Positions 1 to 6,500 of a DNA stretch of 7,845 nucleotides are shown here, in pieces. Under the pieces are notes generated by a model that had not been told where the DNA came from, did not search any database, and worked only from the letters and a program-made list of their open reading frames with translations. Source of the DNA: an uncultured Clostridia bacterium. Its GTDB lineage: Bacteria; Bacillota; Clostridia; Oscillospirales; Oscillospiraceae. Within the stretch, counting starts at the first letter, position 1. Each line of letters starts with the position of its first letter. Location: the NCBI GenBank assembly GCA_947169005.1, contig CAMVOG010000104.1, positions 1 to 7,845 of the forward strand. The letters are read 5' to 3'. The translations under genes and the position numbers were made by a program.

Positions 1-570
1 TCCTTCGCCATCTCCGCCAAGGGCGTGATGATGTGCATCCAGGCCTTTGTGCCCGGCATGATCGAGCGGGGCCACGGCGTCGTCACCTACTCCGCCACCC
101 AGTTCCACTACTGCCCCCCCATGGTGGGCGGCACCATCTATACCGCCGGCAAGGCGGCCGCCACCTCCCTCATCATGTCCCTGGCCAACGAGGTGAAGGG
201 CAAGGGCGTGTACGTTTTCTGCCTGACCCCCGCGGGCGTGGGCCGCATCGACTTCTCCAAGTTCCAGCCGCCGAAGGATCTGCCCAAGGACATCGCCGAG
301 AAGATGAAGAACTTCAAGCCCATGGGCATGCCCGGCTTTGAGGGCATGGTGCCCCCCGAGGCCGGCGGCGCGGGCATGGTCTACTCCATCCTGCACGCCA
401 AGGAGCTGCACGGCTCCGGCTTCCTTATCAGCGACGCGCTCCAGGCCATGGACTTCCCCTTCCCGAAGCCCGAGACCATTATGAAGCCCCCCGTCGCCCC
501 GAGACGCCTCAGCGACATGGAACTCACCATGGCCTTCTGCTACATGGGCCCCGGCTTCCCCGAGAAGTAA
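1..570 (+). CDS. Short-chain dehydrogenase/reductase (SDR), 3' part only
   Basis: Reading frame 1 is open from the first base to the TAA at 568-570 and gives 189 visible residues; the N-terminal Rossmann part with the glycine-rich NAD(P)-binding motif lies off the left edge. The SDR active-site motif YxxxK is seen as Y-T-A-G-K (visible residues Tyr47 and Lys51), preceded by a strand and the candidate catalytic serine in VVTYSAT (Ser31). After it comes a helix, then a strand ending in PAGVGR, which occupies the place of the usual PGxVxT segment. SDRs are cytoplasmic NAD(P)(H)-dependent oxidoreductases; the substrate cannot be told from this part. Oddities are a Ser-to-Tyr spacing of 16 residues (about 13 is usual) and a long tail rich in Met, Pro and Phe after the core. 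The gene converges on the lipase gene at 668-3439 and ends just before a terminator. The SDR call is fairly sure; any finer assignment is not. Confidence 0.82.
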   Translation, partial: SFAISAKGVMMCIQAFVPGMIERGHGVVTYSATQFHYCPPMVGGTIYTAGKAAATSLIMSLANEVKGKGVYVFCLTPAGVGRIDFSKFQPPKDLPKDIAEKMKNFKPMGMPGFEGMVPPEAGGAGMVYSILHAKELHGSGFLISDALQAMDFPFPKPETIMKPPVAPRRLSDMELTMAFCYMGPGFPEK

Positions 571-597
571 GGGAAAGCCGCATCGACGGAATAAACG

Positions 598-632
598 ATC
601 TCCCCGCCCTTTCGGACGGGGAGATTTTTATT
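598..632 (+). terminator. Rho-independent terminator, probably bidirectional
   Basis: The inverted repeat ATCTCCCCG (598-606) and CGGGGAGAT (617-625) forms a 9-bp perfect stem. It can extend by two C-G pairs past one C/A mismatch to a TTTC loop. A T-run follows at 625-629, then ATT. It lies 28 bp after the SDR stop codon. On the minus strand the same stem is followed by CGTTTATT, a weaker T-rich tail, and lies about 43 bp beyond the stop codon of the lipase gene, so it could also end that transcript. Confidence 0.85.
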
Positions 633-667
633 GCCCATTATCCATTGTCCATTGTCAATTGTCAATT
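630..667. repeat. Five tandem heptanucleotide repeats
   Basis: On the plus strand the units are ATTGCCC, ATTATCC, ATTGTCC, ATTGTCA and ATTGTCA, in exact 7-nt phase from 630 to 664, followed by a partial unit ATT at 665-667. The tract begins inside the terminator's T-rich tail and ends at base 667, directly beside the TGA (668-670, read as TCA on the plus strand) of the minus-strand lipase gene. Its AT-rich composition contrasts with the GC-rich genes. The function is not known. Confidence 0.85.
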
Positions 668-3439
668 TCATTTGCCCGTTGCTCTGCGGAAGCAGAGGAT
701 GGCGTCCTTGTTGTTCACCTTGCCGTCGCCGTTCAGGTCGGACGCAGCCAGCTCCGCCGGGCCGCTCAGCTGAGCGGCGGCAATGCTGAAAATCGCCCGG
801 GCGTCAGCCAGCGCGATCACGCCGTCCCCGTCCACGTCGCCCCGCAGCTCGGGCAGCGTCACGCGGCAGGGGTTCACCCGGTCCGCGCTCACGGCCTCGA
901 TGTAGTTCACGATGCGGTGATTGTAATGATCCTTCATGGAATCGTTGTGATCCGGGGCATAGCTGTAGCGGAATTCGTCTATGTGGCCGAACTTGCCGTA
1001 CTTGTTGTGTCCCGCCGCGTTGAGGAACCAGCCCAGCGTGCGCTCGGCGTTGGGGCCGAAGGTATCATAGTAATTATAGATATTGTGGATGTTCTCGAAG
1101 CCCGCCTCCACGGGGGACTCCGTCCTGATGGCGTCGATGGCCCCGAAGGTATAGGCGAAGATGTCCTGTGGGCCGCGCAGATAGGTCCCCCACCACTCGC
1201 CGCGGTATTTATCGGTCAGATAAGCCGCCACCAGGTTGGCTCCCGCTCCGCCGAGGCTGTGGCCCGTGACCAGGATCTTCAGCCGTCTGCCGTCCAGCTC
1301 GTCCCGCAGCTCGTTGAGGAAATACTCGTTCAGAGCCTCCGTGACCACGTCCTCAAAGGCGTAGATCAGGTCGTAGGCCGTCTGATCCAGAAAGCGGCTG
1401 TTGGCCAGGGTGAAGGCGTCCCCAATGGTCTCCAGGAAGGTCTGGGTGCCGCAGAGGGTGATGACCAGCAGGTTCTCGCTCTGCCCGTTCACGAGGATGC
1501 GCTTATGGGCGAAGGAAAAGCGGTACATGTAGTCATCCGGCCCGTAGTTGCCCAGGAGGATGCTCCGCTCCGGGAAGCCCAGCTCCCGATACAGGGCGGT
1601 GATCTCCTTCCCGTCCAGCTCCGCGCCCTCCGCCGCGCCGCTGAGAGCGCCGGAGAGCATGGCCAGGTCCTTGTTATAGAGCAGGGAGCTGCCGCTGAAC
1701 AGGTCCCCGTCCAGCCGGACGGTATAGCCCGCGTACGCCGCCGTGCGGGGCGCGGCCTCCCATTCCGTGCGCCATTCGTCCGCCTCCTGCGTCAGCCAGC
1801 GGAGCGTGGGCCGCCCGCTGTTCTGCATGGTCCAGACGGTATCAAGATTCCAGCCGCGCTCGGTGTAAAGCTCCTTAGCCGGGAAGCTGCCCGCGTCCAC
1901 GCGCATCTGCGCGTCCGCAGTCGTCGCGCCGCAGTCCTTCCAGACCACGTTGGCCGTGCCTTCGCCGCCGCCGATCTCGCAGGACTCCTGCGAGACGCTG
2001 TTGTCGTTCACGCCGGAGAAGCCCACAGCCAGAGCGGTGATCGCGTCCGTGAGGACAAAGCTGTTGCGCACCGGGACCTCCTCCGGGTAGTTCCCGACGC
2101 GCCTCCCGCAGATACCGCCGGCATAGGCGTGAGAGGACTGATAATAGACGCCCTCTCCGGGGTCGAGCGTGGCCGCGAGGCTCGCCTCCAGGTCGCAGCA
2201 GCGCAGCAGCTCCAGCGTGTGCGCGCCGTTGACGAAGGCATAGCCGACGATCCCGCCCGCGCAGGCGCTCATGGACACCGCGCTTTTCGCGGCGGCCTGC
2301 ACCTTTCCGGCGTTCAGGCAGTCCTCTATGGCGCGGGACTTGCTCTCGCCGTGGAAATCGTCGATGCCGCACCAGGCGGCGATGCCCCCGGCAAGGGCCA
2401 TCTTCTTCGGCGCGGCGCTGGCCGCCTGCACCGTGCCGGAATTGGCGCAGCGGGCGATGCCGACCTCCCGGAGAGCGGTATACCGGCCGACGATGCCGCC
2501 CGCCCCGAGCTCGCCGCTGCCTGACCCCTGGTTGGCGGAAAGGACGGAGACGATCTGCCCGTAATTGGCGCAGTTGAGGATATCCCCGTCCGCATAGCCG
2601 GCAATGCCGCCCGCGAAGGGCGTGGCATAATAGCTGTATGTTTCCGGCAGACCGGAGCGGGCGCTGACAGCCCCCGCGTTGACGCAGTAACGGAAGTGCG
2701 CGCCGCCCCAGCCGTTGCCGAGGATGCCCCCCGCCGTCACGCCCGTGACGGCGCCGACATTGCGGCAGCGGGTGAAGGTGCCGTCCCCTTCCCCGACAAG
2801 GCCGCCCGCGCAGGACCGGCGGCTGTACTGATAATCAGAGCCGAAAAAGTCTGTGAAGACGGTCGCCTCGTTCACGCAGTCGATCAGCTCCACGGCACCG
2901 CTGTCCCCGATGAGGCCGCCCACGCTGGGGCCGCCCTCATCCGTCGTGAGGTCGATGGAGCCGGTGACGCGGCAGTTCTCGACGCGGGCAAGGCTCGCTC
3001 TGCCGCAGAGGGCGCCGACGGGCCCGCTGAAGCAGCCCGTGATCGACACCTCCGAGAGCGTAAGATTTTCCACCACGGCGGTCTTCAGCACGGTGATGCC
3101 GTCGCTTTGCCCCGCCAGGGCGGAAAAAAGGCCGAAACCGCTGCCGTCAGTCTTTTCAGGGTCACATTCGATGGTGAGCCCGCGGATCGTATGGCCCCGT
3201 CCGTCCAGCGTGCCGCCGAACTCGCTGACAGGCGTCCATTCTCCGCCGCTGAGGTCGATATCCGCCGTCAGATAATAGCTCCCCAGGGGCTCCTTGGCAA
3301 TGGCCTCCAGCTCCGCCCGGGTGGAAATGGGGATGAGTCCCTCCGCCGCAGGCTCGTCCGTCTCGCCCTCGGCCAGGGCAGCGGGGCAAAGGCTGAGCAG
3401 CAGCCCCAGGAGCAGGAGCAGGCTGAGCAGTTTTTTCAT
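668..3439 (-). CDS. Secreted GLUG beta-helix / class-3 lipase / dockerin protein
   Basis: Complete gene of 923 residues. The start at 3439 is chosen because it opens a clear signal peptide (MKKLL, a Leu-rich core, then a likely signal peptidase I cut after ALA, residue 23) and has a good Shine-Dalgarno site; the in-frame ATG at 3523 would read a spacer hairpin as protein. Residues ~30-545 begin like GLUG proteins (a YYLTADIDLSG stretch, W, then GTLDGRGHTIRGL) and continue as repeated AGGI(A/V)G and C-x-N-x-G-x-V units, a probable beta-helix. Residues ~560-855 form a class-3 lipase-like alpha/beta hydrolase: the GHSLGG nucleophile elbow (Ser728), a CGT oxyanion-type motif (~663-665), likely catalytic Asp792 in NYYDTFG, and likely catalytic His841 (or His838) in DHYNHRIVNY. 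Residues ~866-923 are a dockerin type I with two calcium loops (868-879 DVDGDG...D; 901-912 DLNGDG...D). A lipid- or ester-hydrolysing enzyme tethered by cohesin-dockerin binding outside the cell is inferred; the substrate is unknown. Confidence 0.92.
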   Translation of the reverse strand: MKKLLSLLLLLGLLLSLCPAALAEGETDEPAAEGLIPISTRAELEAIAKEPLGSYYLTADIDLSGGEWTPVSEFGGTLDGRGHTIRGLTIECDPEKTDGSGFGLFSALAGQSDGITVLKTAVVENLTLSEVSITGCFSGPVGALCGRASLARVENCRVTGSIDLTTDEGGPSVGGLIGDSGAVELIDCVNEATVFTDFFGSDYQYSRRSCAGGLVGEGDGTFTRCRNVGAVTGVTAGGILGNGWGGAHFRYCVNAGAVSARSGLPETYSYYATPFAGGIAGYADGDILNCANYGQIVSVLSANQGSGSGELGAGGIVGRYTALREVGIARCANSGTVQAASAAPKKMALAGGIAAWCGIDDFHGESKSRAIEDCLNAGKVQAAAKSAVSMSACAGGIVGYAFVNGAHTLELLRCCDLEASLAATLDPGEGVYYQSSHAYAGGICGRRVGNYPEEVPVRNSFVLTDAITALAVGFSGVNDNSVSQESCEIGGGEGTANVVWKDCGATTADAQMRVDAGSFPAKELYTERGWNLDTVWTMQNSGRPTLRWLTQEADEWRTEWEAAPRTAAYAGYTVRLDGDLFSGSSLLYNKDLAMLSGALSGAAEGAELDGKEITALYRELGFPERSILLGNYGPDDYMYRFSFAHKRILVNGQSENLLVITLCGTQTFLETIGDAFTLANSRFLDQTAYDLIYAFEDVVTEALNEYFLNELRDELDGRRLKILVTGHSLGGAGANLVAAYLTDKYRGEWWGTYLRGPQDIFAYTFGAIDAIRTESPVEAGFENIHNIYNYYDTFGPNAERTLGWFLNAAGHNKYGKFGHIDEFRYSYAPDHNDSMKDHYNHRIVNYIEAVSADRVNPCRVTLPELRGDVDGDGVIALADARAIFSIAAAQLSGPAELAASDLNGDGKVNNKDAILCFRRATGK
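681..740 (-). repeat. Dockerin second-half repeat, copy 1
   Basis: These 60 bases encode most of the second dockerin calcium loop and the following helix (NNKDAILCFRR) of the lipase gene. They match 3612-3671 in the same orientation at 56 of 60 positions. The preceding first-loop DNA is much less alike, so similarity is concentrated in the gene end. This may reflect duplication, recombination or selection to bind the same cohesin. Confidence 0.85.
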
Positions 3440-3447
3440 CGTGCATT

Positions 3448-3455
3448 CTCCCTTT
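3448..3455 (-). promoter_or_regulatory. Ribosome binding site deciding the start at 3439
   Basis: On the minus strand the sequence AAAGGGAG ends 8 nt before the ATG at 3439. This is a good purine-rich Shine-Dalgarno site at normal spacing and supports the signal-peptide start over the in-frame ATG at 3523. No convincing -35/-10 promoter pair was found in the 156-bp spacer, so transcription from the upstream gene is possible. Confidence 0.8.
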
Positions 3456-3480
3456 CTGAGATGGGTCCGGGGCCCTCGTT

Positions 3481-3509
3481 CCCCCCTCCCCCGCCGGGGG
3501 AGGGGGGGG
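3481..3509. repeat. Near-pure G/C perfect palindromic hairpin
   Basis: The plus strand reads six C, T, five C (3481-3492), then a GCC loop (3493-3495), then five G, A and eight G (3496-3509). This gives a perfect 12-bp stem (3481-3492 with 3496-3507). No T-run follows on either strand, so it is not a standard intrinsic terminator. It lies 41 bases upstream of the lipase start codon, in its likely leader, and may affect readthrough or RNA stability. The G-rich strand could also form a quadruplex. It may be a dispersed palindromic element; other copies cannot be seen here. Confidence 0.75.
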
Positions 3510-3560
3510 CAGAAGCGCTCCATCAGCTTTTCCGATAAATGATCGATTTCAGAGCCTCCC

Positions 3561-3595
3561 TTATGGCTTATGGCTCATTGTACATTGCGAATCGC
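3561..3595. repeat. Second 7-nt phased repeat tract at a gene end
   Basis: The plus strand is divided exactly into TTATGGC, TTATGGC, TCATTGT, ACATTGC and GAATCGC. The first two units are identical, and units 3-5 share a degenerate core of the form NNATTGY. The tract ends at 3595, directly beside the TGA (3596-3598) of the minus-strand LRR gene. This is the same position relative to a dockerin gene as the tract at 630-667. It is more degenerate than that tract, so confidence is lower. Confidence 0.6.
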
Positions 3596-6500
3596 TCACT
3601 TGCCTCCCGCCGCTCTGCGGAAGAGAAGGATGGCGTCCTTGTTGTTCACCTGGCCGTCGCCGTTCAGGTCGAGCTCGACGCCCTCGGCCACCACGGTCTC
3701 CTCGCCGGAGGCGTAGCGGAAGATCAGCCGCGCGTCGGTAACGGAAATCGCGCCGTCCCCGTCCGCGTCACCGACGACGGGGGCCGCGACGGTCTCCACC
3801 GCCGTGACCTTGAAGCCCCAGGCGTCGCCCGCGTCGTCCGTCACCAGGCGAATGCGCACGGTGTCGCCGGGCACCTCGATGGTTTTCCCGGCCAGGGCCG
3901 TGCCTGTGTACTTGCCGAGCTCCTTTTTCTGGCCGTCCAGGATGTAGAGGAAGTCGAAGCCTTCCTCGATCTCGGTGCGCTCATCGAAGGTGACGAAGAG
4001 CTTCTCCGCCCCCTCGATCCTGTACTGCCAGAACTGATCGAAGCTCAGCGCGTAGGGATGCGCGCTCTCCAGCTCCTCCACGCTCTGGGCCAGGATGCCG
4101 CCGCCCGCCACATTCACGGTGATCGTGGTCTTGACGCCGCTGCCGTCCAGGGCTTCCACGGTGATGATGGCCTGGCCGCCCGCCACGGCGGTGACAAGGC
4201 CCGTATCGTCCACGGTGGCCACACTCTCGTCAGAGGAGGACCAGGCCACCCGGGCGTCATAAGCGTCGTTGGGCTTCACCGTCGCCACCAGTTGGAAGGT
4301 ATCCAGGGCCTCCAGGCTGAGGCTGCGCATATTGATGCCGATGCTGGAAACGGGCTGCACCACGGTGATCTTGCAGCTGGCGCTCTTGCCGCCCACGGAG
4401 AGGCGCACCACGGCGTTGCCCAGGCCCACGGCTTTCACCGTGCCCGTATCGGAAACGGTGACGACCTTCTCGTCGCTGCTGCGCCAGGAAAGGGCGTCCG
4501 TGAAGTTCTGGGGCGTCACGGTCATCACCAGGTCGGCGGTCTTGCCCTTCAAAAGGGTCATCTCCGTTTCGCTGAGGCTCACGCTCTCGGTGGGGACGGA
4601 CTTATCCACGAATTTGATGCTGTTGGCGTACTCCTCGGCGTAAGTGCCGGAGACGCCCGCGATGCTCATCTTGCTCTTATAGCTGAACACGTCCGCCGGG
4701 ATCGAGGTGGTGGCCCGGGGGATGAAGATCTCCAGCAGGCTCTGGCAGTCCTTGAAGGCCTGGGCCCCGATGGAGGTGACGCGGTAAGGCAGCGTGACGT
4801 TCGCCAGCTTATCGCAGTTTTCAAAGGCGTTGGCCGGGATGGCGGTGATGCCGGTGCCCAGCGTTACGTCCGTCAGCGCGTCCGCGTCGTAGAAGACCCA
4901 GCGGCCCAGGCTCGTCACGCTGTCGGGCAGGACCAGCTTGGTCAAGGCGTCGCAGTTGTTGAAGGTGCTCTCGCCCAGGCTCGTGACGCCCGCGGGCAGC
5001 ACGGCCTCCACGATGCCGCTGCTCAAAAAGCCGTTCTTGCCGATGGTTTTCAGCGCCGGGCTCCACTGGACGGAGGCAAGGGCCGTCGTGCCGGAGAAGG
5101 CCTCCTCCCCGATGGCGGTGACGCCCTCGGGCAGGATGATCTCCGCCAGAACGGGGCAACCCAGGAAGCAGCCCTTCGGGATCACGGTCATCCCCGCGGA
5201 AAGCTGGGCCTTTTCCAGGCTCTTGCAGCCGTTGAAGGTGTAGTCGCCCAGGCCGGTCACGGTGTTGGGCAGGGTGATCTCCGGCAGCAGGGAGCAGTTT
5301 TCAAAGGCCTCCTTGCCGATGGAGCTCAGCCCCTCGGGCAGCGAAACGCTCGTCAGCGCGGGGCAGTTCACAAAGGCATAGGGTCCGATGCTTCCCACCT
5401 TTTCCGGCAGCCTGATCTCCGGCAGAGAGGCGCAGTATCCGAAGGCGTCTTCCCCGATCTTCTCCAGGCTCTCCGGCAGGGTCACGCTGATCAGCTTGGC
5501 GCCCTTGGCCGCCAGGTGGGCGGGGATCGCCGTCCGGCCCTCCTCAAAGCGCAGGGTCTCCACCGCGCTGTCCGTCAGCGGACCGCCCGTGCCGTTATAA
5601 TAATAGCTTTCCGCCGTTTCCAGCGCCTTGGGGATCGTCAGCTCCTTCACTTCCGTGTTGCCGCCCAGCACACGGTAACCGATCCAGCTCAGGCTGGCGG
5701 GCAGCTTCAGGCTCGTAAGGCCGCTGTTCGCGAAGGCCTCCCGCCCGATAGAGGTAACGGTATCCGGCAGGGTGATCGTTTCCAGGGTCAAGCACGTGTC
5801 AAAGGCATCTTTTCCTATCGTCAGCAGATTATCCGGCAGGCTGATCTCCTTCAAGGTCTTGCAGGCGCAGAAGGCGTAGGGGCCCAGCGCCGTCACATAT
5901 TGCGGGATCACGATCTTTTGCAGGGAGATACAGAGCCCGAAGGCGTCCTCCCCGATGCTCGTCAGCGTCTCCGGCAGGGTCACGCTGGTCAGCTTGCTGC
6001 CCTTGGCTGCCATGTGGGCAGGGATCGCCGTCCGGCCCTCCTCAAAGCGCAGGGTCTCCACGGCGCTGTCCGTCAGCGGGCCGCCCGTGCCGCCGCCCCA
6101 ATAATAGCTTTCCGCCGTTTCCAGGCTCTTGGGGATCGTCAGCTCCTTCACTTCCGTGTTGCCGCCCAGCACACGGTAGCCGATCCAGCTCAGGCTGGCG
6201 GGCAGCTTCAGGCTTGTGAGGCCGCTGTTTGCGAAGGCCTCCCGCCCGAGGGAGGTAACGGTATCCGGCAGAGCGATCGTTTCCAAAGCCACGCACCCGT
6301 CAAAGGCGTTTTTTCCTATCGTCAGCAGATTATCCGGCAGGCTGATCTCCTTTAAGCTCCCGCAGGCGCAGAAGGCATAGGGGCCCAGCGCCGTCACGTT
6401 CTGCGGAATCACGATCTTTTTCAGAGAGGTGCATAGCCCGAAGGCGTCCTCCCCGATGCTTTGCAGCGACGCGGGCAGGGTCACGTCGGTCAGCTTGGCG

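Noticed and set aside
630..667. A CRISPR array
   Set aside because: The units are only 7 nt, tandem and without spacers.
659..2524. A 621-codon open frame on the plus strand opposite the lipase gene
   Set aside because: It has the same codon-aligned antisense arrangement. The minus strand carries the signal peptide, GHSLGG and dockerin loops; the plus-strand translation shows no recognisable domain.
3440..3523. A 28-residue N-terminal extension of the lipase protein from an ATG at 3523
   Set aside because: It would translate the G/C hairpin into a Pro/Arg/Gly-rich leader and bury the signal peptide. The ATG at 3439 has a good ribosome binding site and a textbook signal peptide.
3440..3595. 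A sigma-70 promoter for the lipase gene
   Set aside because: AT-rich stretches such as CATTTAT and CATAAG are present on the minus strand, but none pairs with a fair -35 box at 16-18 nt spacing.
3539..6355. A 938-codon open frame on the plus strand opposite the LRR gene
   Set aside because: It is codon-for-codon antisense to the LRR gene (same codon boundaries). It stays open because that GC-rich gene seldom uses TTA, CTA or TCA codons. Its translation is low-complexity, rich in Ala, Gly, His, Gln and Arg, while the minus strand encodes clear domains.
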